Below, piece by piece: positions 22,728 through 32,497 of a stretch of 64,000 bases of DNA. A program made the translations under genes and the position numbers. Position 1 is the stretch's first letter, and each line of letters starts with the position of its first letter. Below the pieces are notes generated by a model, which did no database searches, was not told the DNA's origin, and saw nothing but the letters and a program-made list of their open reading frames with translations. Source of the DNA: Entoloma clypeatum (Eukaryota > Basidiomycota > Agaricomycetes > Agaricales > Entolomataceae). The DNA lies in NCBI GenBank assembly GCA_963565915.1, contig OY751492.1, positions 2,232,001 to 2,296,000 of the forward strand, given 5' to 3'.

Positions 22728-22945
22728 GCCTATTATAGGAAAACATTTCGCGAGACAAGCACCCCTTCTGCCGCCGTCCATTCCAACGCTATGTTGTCTT
22801 ATTGTGCTTATTGTGCTTATTGTGTGGTAGGGTAGCGATGTTGATGGTAAATCGTTCTAGAAATTGTGTAGGTCAGTGTTGGATGTCGATATTTTCCTCC
22901 CCCCATCGATAACCCACTGTGACTGTCTACCGAATATTGTACCCT

Positions 22946-24427
22946 ATGGATCCATACTCAGAAGAATACTATCATGGGCCTCCAGCTTTACAAACCCCTG
23001 GATCTTCTCGTCATGTATACGCATCCTATCTTCTTGGATTAGGTCCAATGCCCCCAATTCGCCCACAAGAACATGCAGTTGCATATCTCAATGCTGGCCT
23101 CAATAGGGGTGCCTTCGATGCACACAACCCAGTCTATGATGATGCTGGTAAGTTTGAGAAATATATCCTATGCAACGCTATCATTGAAGGACTATGACTG
23201 TATGACATAGCAGCAGTGATCCCCAACACGGCTGACTCTGACTTGGACATGAGATTGGAGGTTCGTATGCTCATGCCAGCAAATGACAATCAGAGCCAGT
23301 CAACCATAGCAACTGAGCGCTTTCCTCTCGACATTCCGCCTGCTGACTTCCTTTCACGTGTCACCGCAAAAATGGATCTCGAACCACCAGCAGAATTAGG
23401 ATGGAGATCATGCGATGATGGTAAAACATCAGCGCCACGTCAATTGCAGGGAGCCGATGATGTGAAGTATATCTTTCGAGAGATGGAGGCTTTGCGAAAG
23501 AACCCTCGTCGGAAAAGGCCTGTGTGGATTGAGGTTGTCAGTTTGGTAAGTTGGATTCTTGGTCTTTCTTCCGACTGCTTAGAATTCCTTGCTCGCCAGA
23601 AGAAACCAAGTGCTCCCATCGAAAAACCTCCGAAGTTGACTGAATGTGCATACTCAGCCGAGCTTCTTATGATCAAAGACAAGCTCAGGTGTGCGACTCA
23701 CCCTGGTACCAACCGGTGGTGCTTTGTGCAGCCGAATGGGAAGCATGTAGAGTTAAATGTGGAGCTGGTGACACTATGGGCTCGGAAAATTGTAGGTTAT
23801 TTCTTTCCTGTTCTTTCAACTGATTGCTCACATACTGGATAGCACGACGGAGAAGCAGATGCTGATTGTATCACACCGCCCAACTGTATCAAACTGGACG
23901 AGCTACTTCTGAAATCCCATGAACGTGCCGAGCGAGCTTCGCGCACTAGATCGCTGACCACTCCGCCTTCTATCCACTTCCATCTTGCCGACACACCTCT
24001 TGGCCAGGTTTTGGCTCCAGCTCAGTCCAATGTTGAAGGCAGCGCTCAGATCCTCCCAGAGATGAACAATAGTAAACGGAGATGGCGTGACTCGTTCGGC
24101 GATGGCAACGACGCTGGCGATGATGTTGATGACTCAGATGTTATCCTTCCTCTGAGCAAAGTTTTTGCCAGACTCGACGAGAAGTATCCAGATGCCAAGT
24201 ACTCGAAGTATGAAGCAATGTTGCGCAGTCGGCACATCTATTATGCCACGGCCATTCAAGATTTCTCAAAGGACTTCTTTACGGAGGAGATTGGCATGCC
24301 TGCAGGAGCTGTTGGAGACTTCCTTCGTAATGTCGTCTCAATGATTGGAAAGGAGAAGGCAGCTTTAAAGAGAGGAAAGAGGGCTCGTCGTGGTGTGGAC
24401 AACGACAAAGAGAACTCTGGGTTATAA
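22946..24427 (+). CDS. Uncharacterised Agaricomycete protein, four exons
   Basis: Starts MDPYSEEYYHGPP at 22946. Three introns with GT..AG ends lie at about 23147-23211 (after NPVYDDA), 23546-23600 (after EVVSL) and 23791-23842 (after LWARKI). The product has no signal peptide or membrane segment. A middle block carries ELLMIKDKLRC and RWCFVQPNGKHVELNVE. An acidic linker precedes a C-terminal helical block, YEAMLRSRHIYYATAIQDFS and FFTEEIGMPAGAVGDFLRNV, ending in a basic tail RGKRARRG. The C-terminal block has the look of a SAM-like helical bundle, and I recall similar proteins as a large, mostly unannotated family in mushrooms; both points are unverified. The frame is intact. It sits within the inverted repeat pair with the DD34E transposase, so it may be cargo. 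Confidence 0.65.
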
Positions 24428-24637
24428 GCTCTGGTAAGAGTTATCAAATTGTACTTTTAACGCCATCCCGAGATCCATACGACATTTAACTTGTACTTCG
24501 ATATCTGTACTTTTATATTCGTACATAATTGTAGGCCATTTTGTATAGTCACAGTGACAACTAACGATAATCTGTGTATATGGAGCATTTATAATCCGAT
24601 TTAGTCTTACATGCCACCACGATGTCAAACGACGAAG

Positions 24638-27600
24638 CTATGCAATATAACCTGAATCACGAAACCACCCGCAGATGGAATTAGGTGTCATAGTCGTGAA
24701 GACCGCCTCCCAGAGCATTGCGAATGGGTCACAAGCCACTTCACCTGAAAGTTCCCCAAGAACGAAGTCTCGGTTACGACGAATCCAGGCCTTCATCGCC
24801 GAGAAACCCTCCTCAATAGGATTCAGATCTGGTGAGTATGCCGGAAGATATCGTAGACGCATCCCTCTGTGTTACGACATAAGCCAAGCATGAACTCATT
24901 CTTAAGCGCGAGAGAGGTACCGAGTTTCAATGATGTCACGAATACCCTCAAAATGATGCGTACTGGCGTTGTCCATCACAAGGACAGAGTTTGGCTGAGG
25001 ATATGGGTTCATGGAGTCGAGGAGAACTGTGATATATGTTCGGAACTCAGTACTTGTCCAGGATCGTGTCATGATATCGAGATGCAAGACACCCGACAGT
25101 GAGATTGCTGGAAGAATGGAATACCTGTTGGAATCATAGACCAGAGTGCATATGACGATTAACAGTGACGCATACCTGGTTCCGCGAACAAAAAAGTCAT
25201 GCCGCCTTGCCCTATCACCCTTAGGAGCCCATGCACTCCGTCTCTTGCAGGTATGTCGGTTACATGCTGATTCGTCCACGAATACGAGTGTTTCAGGAGG
25301 ATAGAATTCCCCGACATCTGCTTGGTATGCTGTCCGAGCTTCTTCGTTTGCTTCACGACTGATACGAGTCACCTACATATGTGCTGAGCGAAAGTACCGC
25401 AATGTTCATATGTGTTGAAACTTTTCCCATCACGTAGATTAGATTAGATTAGATTACATCACGTGACCTTTACATATCTTCATTACATACTTGTTTGGTT
25501 GGTACAAACAGTAGTACGGTATATAAGACCAGGAAACTGTCAATATCAACAAGTTGTCTCTTGACTCTTAACCAGCTCCATCGCTCTCACCAGCCTCAAC
25601 CGCTCTCACCAGCCTTACCCCCCTCCAAACCATGTAAGTGACTATAGCGGTATCGTAGAGTACTTCCACTGTAGCCGTGTTGCTCAGTACACCTGTGGCT
25701 AGCGCCCAGGTGGAACTTCAACAGGTTATGGGCCCCGGATAGCAGAGGGACCTGGGAAACGCTGGCAACAGCGAGTACCTGCCCACTCTACCCTGGTTGG
25801 CAAAGAACCGATCGAAAGATCTAGGTTCTGAGTCATACTTCTTCACACATGAACCTGGGAAACGTCATTACGACAAGTACCTGTCATGAGGCGTCCCTAA
25901 GGGGATTGACATAGTACACTCCATGTGGAAACGTTGATCGCACCTTATACGTTTCTGACATATAAAGGGTTTTCCCATGACCGCTATTCCTGAAGGGAAT
26001 ATGTCACAAGGAATCATTCAATTGTTTTCTCGAATCATATTCATAAACACATCACTGATTGAGAACCCTTTTTAGATTCATTCACAATGTCTACCTCTCG
26101 CTCCGCCATGGACACCATCACCGCCTTTGACGGCATCGACTACCAAAGCTGGGCCGAGAAAATGAAGTCCTACCTCCTTCATCAAGGAGTCTGGCGCATC
26201 GTCTCCGGCGACATCACTCGTCCTGTGATCGCCGACTTCACCACTACGGTCTCCACTCCCGGTCCCACCGCCGCCGCTCCCCCTGTACTGACTACCACGG
26301 TCGACCAGCCCGGCTTCCGTAAGGAGGAAAAAGCCTGGATCAGGGACGACGACGTAGCTCTCGGGGCGATACGCCTGAAGGTCTCTGAGGCGATCAGACG
26401 CCACATCAAGGATAGCACCTCGGCACTCGACGCATGGAACGAGCTAAAAGATAACTACTCCAAGGTATCCCCGGCCGTCATCTTCGGCGACTTCAAGGCC
26501 GCCGCCACCTACAAGCTCTCTGGGCGCGACCCCGTGCCTGAGATTGAACGCCTGGGGTCTCTTTTCGCCCGGCTTGCCGATTCGAAGTTTGTCGTTCCCG
26601 ATCTGATGCAGGCAATGATCCTGGCCAATGCAATTCCCGACGCCTGGTCGTCACTCTCCACCGCCCTTTTCCAGGTCTATGACGCCGACGATTTCACCTA
26701 CAAGGCCGTCGCCGATAGCATCATCTCGGAATACAGGCGCAAGTATTCGGTCGGGTCTACTCGTACGTCCAATGAGCAGGCCCGGAAAATCTCCGGGACA
26801 AAGCGCAAGGGGCAGGACCCCAAATGGGAAAGGCAGCAAAAGCCGAGTACCTCGCAGAACGATGCTGACGAGCAGCCTAACTCGTCTGACCCAAGTACCG
26901 CTTCTGAGAAGAAGAAGGGAAAGGGACGTTGGCGCAATCAGAAGAAAAGCGCCAACACTGCGGACAACGCGTCCGAACATGTGGAGGAAACGGTCGAGTT
27001 TGTCGCTCCCGCCATCCACTTCCCTCCTCTTCCGCCGCCATCCTTCACCACTGTCACTGGTCGCGGGAAAACGACAAGTACCGCACAGCCCGATTCCGCA
27101 AGGATGCAGTCGCTCCTTCAGCGAATGAACCCGCCTCCATCCCAGTACACCGGGCTTCCTTCGGGCAAGCCGTCTGCGTGGAAAAAGAACGATCACATCC
27201 GCAAACTCGCACGGAACATTGGCGCTCGTCCCTCTGGATCGAACCTTCGTATCCTAGACACCATCATTCCTGACATCGACGAAAGGCCGGCTAAACAGCG
27301 TCGCGTAGCCCCGTCGATAGAAGAATCTCTGAAAATGATGGACATAGACCATCAAAGCGAGCGGATGGGGCCGGAACAATTCGAAGATGGGCTGATCGAA
27401 CTTGACGGTTCGTCACATTCTTCTCTTAAACTTGACCAAATGGGAAATGCTAATAATCACGCACAGACGTTTGAATTTATATTAGCCAGTACCGATGCAG
27501 ATAGTATAGATCTCTTTAGCGATGATCTGTACAAAAAATATACCAAGCATTTTGCGTCCTGCACACACTGCAAAGAGAAAGAACGCGCTCAGTGGATCTT

Positions 27601-30600
27601 AGATTCCGGCGCTTCATTACACTTTACCCATGAGTTCAAAGACTTCGCATATTACAGGCCTCTCAAGGCTAAGCGATTTGTCCAAACAGCTGCAAAGGGA
27701 AAGAAACTGGAAATTCTCGGAGTTGGGGCCGTTCCAGTACGGCATACCCTAAATGGGGAAACTAAAACCCATCTCCTACGACCGGTATTTTACATCCCGG
27801 ATATGGACACACGTCTACTGTCCCTAGGCGTCTTCCTTAACCATGGTTACAAAGTTGATGGAATGCGTGGAGAAATTAATATCTCTAAAGGGCTGAACAA
27901 AATACAGTTTTCGCCTCATTTCATCGGACAAACCATTTATTGGTTAGACACTGAAATACGCTATGACCAAATCCACGCGATCTCTAGCGAAATCACTGTT
28001 GAAACCTGGCATAAACGCCTTGGCCATCCAAATGACCAGGCGCTCAATAAGATTCCCACCAGTACCAAAGGAGTACCCAAAACGTTAGTACGTGAGAAAT
28101 CACAGGAAAGCTGCACGGGGTGTCTAAAAGGGAAAATGCCGAATCAATCTTATCCTAACTCAGTGACAAGGGCTGTCAAACCCTTTGATTTGATCCATTC
28201 GGATTTGAAGCAGATATCCACGGCATCGTACCATAAGTACAAATATTTCCTTACCTTTTTGGACGATTTTTCATCCCATGTCTGGGTCGTCTTGCTTAGG
28301 AAGAAGTCAGGTGCCATCACGGCGCTGAAACAATTCCTTGCGATGATCCAGAATCAATTTGCCGCTACCCCTAAGAAGTGGCGGGTTGATGGAGGTGGAG
28401 AATTTGACGAATACAAGGATGTACTTGCCGATCATGGAATTCTGATCGATGTCACGCTCCCATATCAGCACCAACAGAATGGTAGAGCAGGAAGGATCAA
28501 TCGAACACTATGGGAAAAATCTCAGGCATTACGCTTCGATGCATGCTTACCGCCCATGTGGTGGGAATTCTGTTTGGAACACGCAGCATTTCTCTACAAC
28601 AGAACCCCCATGCAGCGTCTTGAATGGAAAACCCCTTACTTCAGGGTGACCAATGAGATCCCCGACATGTCTAGTGTCAGAGTATTCGGATGTCAGGCAT
28701 ATGTATATATCCCAAAGGAGAAACGTAGGAACTCCCTGGAATCAAGATCCCGATTGATGATTTATCTCGGATCGAAACCAGGGGTCAAAGGATACCGCTT
28801 CATGGATCCTGAGACCAACACGATTTTTATGGGTGGGAAAGCTATCTTTGATGAAAGCAAGTACCCTAGATGCCACATCGACCCTTTGCCAGAAAACCAT
28901 CCAGAAATGGAAAACCCAGAGCCGGCTGATGAGTTTGAGGATCTCATCCCTGGCAGCAACGACGACGAAAGTCACAACGAAACACCTCAGGACTCAGTTC
29001 CCATTGAACAGGATCAACCTGAATCAGACAACGATTTGCCTGCCAGTGAGCCTGATGACGAACCGCGAGTACCCACTCCACAACCCGAGCAAGTACCAGA
29101 TCGACCGATCAGGGAACGACGAGTTCGGAAGATGCCAGGAAGCATCTATGGGGAAGACACTCCAGCGTCTGATCTTGAAAAATTAGATCGAAGACGGAGA
29201 TTGGGCGGTCAAACGGCATGGATGAATGACCTCCTGATGGAGGCAATATCAGTCCAAGTTGGCATTGTCGACATGTCCCATAAAGACATATACCCTCTTC
29301 CAAATAAAGAAGACTGGTATGCGGCTGAACGTAAAGAGCTAGACATGCTCAAACGCCGCGGGGTGATCACGGAGCTAGTACCCCTGCCTGCAGGGAGGAA
29401 AGCTCTAAGGAATAAATGGGTTTACAACGAAAAGTCCGACGGGCGTCTGAAAGCGCGCCTCGTCGCAAAAGGCTTCTCACAGGTAGAAGGGATCGACTTT
29501 GATCAGATCTTCTCACCAGTCGTAAGATATGAAACCGTCCGGCTAATACTGGCATTGACAGCCCTTGAAGGGTGGTTCATGACTCTATTGGACGTCTCAT
29601 CAGCCTTCCTCTATGGAACGCTCCGTGAAGTCATCTATATGCGACAGCCTGAGGGCTACATAGTAAAAGGGAAAGAACACCTCGTGTACCAACTATTCAA
29701 AGCTCTATATGGACTTAAGCAGGCCGCATTAGCCTGGTGGAGGGAACTTGATTCCTCCATGAAAAAGCTCGGCTTTGTCCGGCTTCACTCCGATGCGGGA
29801 GTATTCATTCACAAAAGTACCAACGGGGAAATTGTAATTGCCGTCATCTATGTCGACGACTCTGCTTTTCTCGGCACAAACCGGGAATATACGCTAGAAA
29901 AGAAGAAGGCCTTCATGACAACATGGGAATGTAGGGACCTAGGTCACCTAGTGCCCGATGGGGAACCAAAGGAATTTCTCTCAATCCAAATAAGGCAACG
30001 TGGGAAGAGGATCTTCATTGATCAAGTACCTTACCTTGAGAAAATTCTGGCACGCATGGGGATGAGCGAATCTAATGCCACCCATACCCCACTCCCTACG
30101 GGCTACAAACCCATGGCGTCCGAAGATGAACCCAATGCGGAACTCCGATCTAAGTACCAATCCGTCATCGGATCACTCCTATATCTGATGATTGGAACGA
30201 GGCCTGACATCTGCTTCGCTGTAATCAAAATGTCCCAATTTTCCGCAAATCCCACCAGACGCCATTTAGAGGTGGCTAGGGATATTTGCAGATATTTGAA
30301 GGCAACGAAAAATTACGCGATCATGTATGATGGGGACTCAGGGAAAGGGATCTATGCATTCACAGACTCCGACTGGGCGTCAGATGAAAACACGAGGAGG
30401 TCTACCACCGGCTTCTTCATATCACTGGCGTCTGGAGCGATAACATGGGTATCATCGGCGCAAAAGACCATCGCCCTCTCTTCCACAGAAGCAGAGTACA
30501 TGGCGTTATCAGATTGCAGTCGCGCAGCAACATGGCTGAGAAGCATGCTTGCCGAACTTGGAATGCAGATCGGATCAGTACCGATCTACGGAGATAACAA

Positions 30601-31622
30601 CGGCTCCGTCTTTATCGCATCCAACCCTGTAACTGAGAAGCGATCCAAGCACATTGACGTGCGATTCCACTTCGTCAGAGAAAAAGTCTCCGAAGGAATT
30701 ATTACGGTCGAATTCATCGAAGGAGTGAATAACCCTGCAGACCTTTTGACTAAGAATCTGGGGAAAATCCTCTTTTCCAAGTTTATCCCGTACTTCGGAC
30801 TGATAAAGAACTAGGCGAAACAAAAGTACCTATATATATGTGGGAAAAAGTAAGATGTATTTAGAAGTATGTACTAAATATGGGGGGGTGTTGAAACTTT
30901 TCCCATCACGTAGATTAGATTAGATTAGATTACATCACGTGACCTTTACATATCTTCATTACATACTTGTTTGGTTGGTACAAACAGTAGTACGGTATAT
31001 AAGACCAGGAAACTGTCAATATCAACAAGTTGTCTCTTGACTCTTAACCAGCTCCATCGCTCTCACCAGCCTCAACCGCTCTCACCAGCCTTACCCCCCT
31101 CCAAACCATGTAAGTGACTATAGCGGTATCGTAGAGTACTTCCACTGTAGCCGTGTTGCTCAGTACACCTGTGGCTAGCGCCCAGGTGGAACTTCAACAA
31201 TATGTTGGGGCTCACCGCTTTCCTCGTATAACCACGGCGCAACAACGCACGTCGGATGGTGTCCTCACCTACATCCAAGTCGAATACTTTGGTGAGGGCA
31301 TGTCGAAGCTCGTGTAAATAAAGGTCGGGAGTGTGTTCAATAAGGCCTTCCAGATACTGGAGGAGCATGAGCAACAAATCATTTGCTGGGGGGAATAACT
31401 TACTGTAACCTCGATGGATGTTAATTTACGAGGCCGCCCTCCCCCCTGCAATGGCTTCTTAAAGCAACCCCCGTCATCTCGCCATTTCTTTTTGGCTCGC
31501 TGGATGGCTCGCTGGCTTATGTCGGTCAACACAGAAAGCTTGTGGGTGGTCATGTGGGAAGACATATGTATGAGGAGTTTCTTCTGCTCAGGATGGATAA
31601 AACGGTAGTTACCCATGATCAA
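24638..31622 (-). CDS. Tc1/mariner-type DD34E transposase, split by a copia element in an intron
   Basis: Four exons on the minus strand: 31404-31622, 31216-31356, 24921-25372, 24638-24866. They total 1041 nt and give an intact 346-residue protein with consistent phases. N-terminal helix-turn-helix: LSVLTDISQRAIQRAKKKW. A second DNA-binding part: LEGLIEHTPDLYLHELRHAL and DTIRRALLRRGYTRK. Catalytic core: first Asp in VFVDESACNRHT, second in VLVMDNASTHH, Glu in YSPDLNPIEEG, with 34 residues between the last two. Cut-and-paste transposition is the expected role. Intron 2 was 51 nt before a 5.8-kb copia element landed in it. No short terminal repeats are seen right next to the gene; the 87-bp inverted repeat is the only candidate. 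Confidence 0.85.
25408..25412 (+). repeat. Target site duplication, left (ATATG)
   Basis: ATATG immediately before the 5' LTR equals ATATG immediately after the 3' LTR. Five bp is the normal size for copia integration. Confidence 0.93.
25413..25723 (+). repeat. 5' LTR of the copia element (311 bp)
   Basis: Runs from TGTTGAAACTTTTCC to GGAACTTCAACA. Near the start there are four ATTAG units, then a TCACGTGA palindrome (a bHLH-type E-box) and a TATATAAG promoter-like sequence at about 25519. Transcription from here would start the genomic RNA. Confidence 0.97.
25724..25738 (+). other. Primer binding site matching the anticodon arm of initiator tRNA-Met
   Basis: GGTTATGGGCCCCGG follows the LTR with no gap. 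It is complementary to the 3' side of the anticodon loop and stem of initiator tRNA-Met (the ..GGGCCCAUAACC.. region), not to a tRNA 3' end. Drosophila copia is known to use a half-tRNA cut in the anticodon loop, so the same priming mode is inferred here. Confidence 0.75.
26087..30814 (+). CDS. Copia Gag-Pol polyprotein
   Basis: 1,575 residues in one frame. Gag with a UBN2-like part (ITAFDGIDYQSWAEKMKSYL; residues about 10-220). A Lys- and Pro-rich linker without a CCHC zinc knuckle. Protease with WILDSGASLHF at about 505. Integrase with its zinc-binding domain (WHKRLGHPN, CTGCLKGK), first Asp in LIHSD, second in WRVDGGGEF, but Gly where the catalytic Glu is expected (NGRAGRINRTL). RT with WVYNEKSDG, LDVSSAFLYG and the catalytic YVDDSAF. 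RNase H with STEAEYMAL, GDNNGS and KHIDVRFHF. Order protease-integrase-RT-RNase H defines copia. No stops or frameshifts, in keeping with recent insertion. Confidence 0.95.
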   Translation: MSTSRSAMDTITAFDGIDYQSWAEKMKSYLLHQGVWRIVSGDITRPVIADFTTTVSTPGPTAAAPPVLTTTVDQPGFRKEEKAWIRDDDVALGAIRLKVSEAIRRHIKDSTSALDAWNELKDNYSKVSPAVIFGDFKAAATYKLSGRDPVPEIERLGSLFARLADSKFVVPDLMQAMILANAIPDAWSSLSTALFQVYDADDFTYKAVADSIISEYRRKYSVGSTRTSNEQARKISGTKRKGQDPKWERQQKPSTSQNDADEQPNSSDPSTASEKKKGKGRWRNQKKSANTADNASEHVEETVEFVAPAIHFPPLPPPSFTTVTGRGKTTSTAQPDSARMQSLLQRMNPPPSQYTGLPSGKPSAWKKNDHIRKLARNIGARPSGSNLRILDTIIPDIDERPAKQRRVAPSIEESLKMMDIDHQSERMGPEQFEDGLIELDGSSHSSLKLDQMGNANNHAQTFEFILASTDADSIDLFSDDLYKKYTKHFASCTHCKEKERAQWILDSGASLHFTHEFKDFAYYRPLKAKRFVQTAAKGKKLEILGVGAVPVRHTLNGETKTHLLRPVFYIPDMDTRLLSLGVFLNHGYKVDGMRGEINISKGLNKIQFSPHFIGQTIYWLDTEIRYDQIHAISSEITVETWHKRLGHPNDQALNKIPTSTKGVPKTLVREKSQESCTGCLKGKMPNQSYPNSVTRAVKPFDLIHSDLKQISTASYHKYKYFLTFLDDFSSHVWVVLLRKKSGAITALKQFLAMIQNQFAATPKKWRVDGGGEFDEYKDVLADHGILIDVTLPYQHQQNGRAGRINRTLWEKSQALRFDACLPPMWWEFCLEHAAFLYNRTPMQRLEWKTPYFRVTNEIPDMSSVRVFGCQAYVYIPKEKRRNSLESRSRLMIYLGSKPGVKGYRFMDPETNTIFMGGKAIFDESKYPRCHIDPLPENHPEMENPEPADEFEDLIPGSNDDESHNETPQDSVPIEQDQPESDNDLPASEPDDEPRVPTPQPEQVPDRPIRERRVRKMPGSIYGEDTPASDLEKLDRRRRLGGQTAWMNDLLMEAISVQVGIVDMSHKDIYPLPNKEDWYAAERKELDMLKRRGVITELVPLPAGRKALRNKWVYNEKSDGRLKARLVAKGFSQVEGIDFDQIFSPVVRYETVRLILALTALEGWFMTLLDVSSAFLYGTLREVIYMRQPEGYIVKGKEHLVYQLFKALYGLKQAALAWWRELDSSMKKLGFVRLHSDAGVFIHKSTNGEIVIAVIYVDDSAFLGTNREYTLEKKKAFMTTWECRDLGHLVPDGEPKEFLSIQIRQRGKRIFIDQVPYLEKILARMGMSESNATHTPLPTGYKPMASEDEPNAELRSKYQSVIGSLLYLMIGTRPDICFAVIKMSQFSANPTRRHLEVARDICRYLKATKNYAIMYDGDSGKGIYAFTDSDWASDENTRRSTTGFFISLASGAITWVSSAQKTIALSSTEAEYMALSDCSRAATWLRSMLAELGMQIGSVPIYGDNNGSVFIASNPVTEKRSKHIDVRFHFVREKVSEGIITVEFIEGVNNPADLLTKNLGKILFSKFIPYFGLIKN
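30881..30888 (+). other. Polypurine tract
   Basis: ATGGGGGGG... (the G run at 30882-30888) directly before the 3' LTR, the expected plus-strand primer for reverse transcription. Confidence 0.75.
30889..31199 (+). repeat. 3' LTR of the copia element (311 bp)
   Basis: Same length as the 5' LTR and I could find no difference between the two by eye, which implies recent insertion because the LTRs start identical and then drift. Confidence 0.97.
31200..31204 (+). repeat. Target site duplication, right (ATATG)
   Basis: ATATG after the 3' LTR, matching 25408-25412. Confidence 0.93.
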
Positions 31623-31732
31623 AGACTAGCGGTGGAGGGTAAAGGAGGGCTCGTCGCCAAAGCTGAGAGTCGAACATAAAAGAAGCTCCGGGCACATCAC
31701 TGCCACTATTGTTCACGAGGGCACAGCCTCAG

Positions 31733-31819
31733 ATTCATATCCTCCCTATTTGGGACATCCCTGGTGGTGGCTCACGTCGTGGCGAAGACCTGAAACGCCT
31801 CGAATTTTGAGAACAGCTG
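31733..31819 (+). repeat. Right copy of the 87-bp inverted repeat
   Basis: ATTCATATCCTCCCTATTTG to GAGAACAGCTG, matching the minus strand of 22641-22727 with about two differences. It lies 111 bp upstream of the transposase start, where a terminal repeat of a Tc1-like element would be expected. Confidence 0.85.
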
Positions 31820-32497
31820 TCAAGATGACTCGGACATCACTAAGCTAGATATGATATCACCTGCTAAACTCATTGAATTTGTGCCTTGTTTACAACCTGT
31901 TCCGACACTCGGTTCCCGACCACCACGATCCCGTCATGTACAAGGTCAAGAGTGCCATGTCCATTTCCACGATAACATCCTTCTCCGTCCACGAAATACT
32001 TGTTGAATCAAGGACGGTGAAAGGCGAAATCTTTGAGCCGATTTGGACTCCCAGGAATGATTTCTAGGGTCATGCAAATACTATCACGACAGAAGCGACA
32101 GCTCCTCACTGGTCATTAAATTCTTTGACACCAAACTATGTATACTGGTTTCTGGAACTTCTGATTCTGGGAATAGGTCAGGGGAACAACATCAGCCCTC
32201 GGAATCGTTCTGGAGCATTGATTTCGCCGAAACAACCTGGCTCTCAACTTTCATTCCAGGGCACAAAATTGGCTCCAGTTCCCCTTGAAAATCCTGCGTT
32301 CAAGCCTCCGGAGACAGGAAAGGAGCGAGGAAATCTGGATGGGTCAACAAAATTCGCGAGACTGGCAGAATCATGCCGAATACCGGAAGACTGGATCTCT
32401 GGAAAGACCTTCATTTCTGACTGTTAGGAACAAATCGTTCAACGTTCAAAGGCATTCATGAACCTATAAAAACTTGCCTTACCAGACGAATTCGCAA
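31820..32497. other. No recognisable gene
   Basis: Short open frames on the plus strand (31873-32067, 32125-32427) resemble no family I know and have no clear splice partners. No repeat was found apart from the inverted repeat that ends at 31819. Confidence 0.35.

Larger units (their letters stand above)
25413..31199 (+). mobile_element. Full-length, very young Ty1/copia retrotransposon
   Basis: 5,787 bp. Two 311-bp LTRs that look identical by eye, a primer site right after the 5' LTR, one uninterrupted Gag-Pol frame, a G-rich polypurine tract before the 3' LTR and a 5-bp target duplication. All structural parts for retrotransposition in cis are present. One integrase catalytic residue is changed (see findings). 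It is inserted antisense within intron 2 of a DD34E transposase gene. Confidence 0.97.

Noticed and set aside
24430..24637. Short terminal repeats directly flanking the DD34E transposase
   Set aside because: I compared the flanks at 24500-24640 and 31623-31732 on opposite strands and found no match; only the 87-bp pair remains as a candidate.
25430..25460. Telomere-like ATTAG repeats in the LTR
   Set aside because: The unit is GATTA/ATTAG, not TTAGGG, and it recurs only as part of the LTR.
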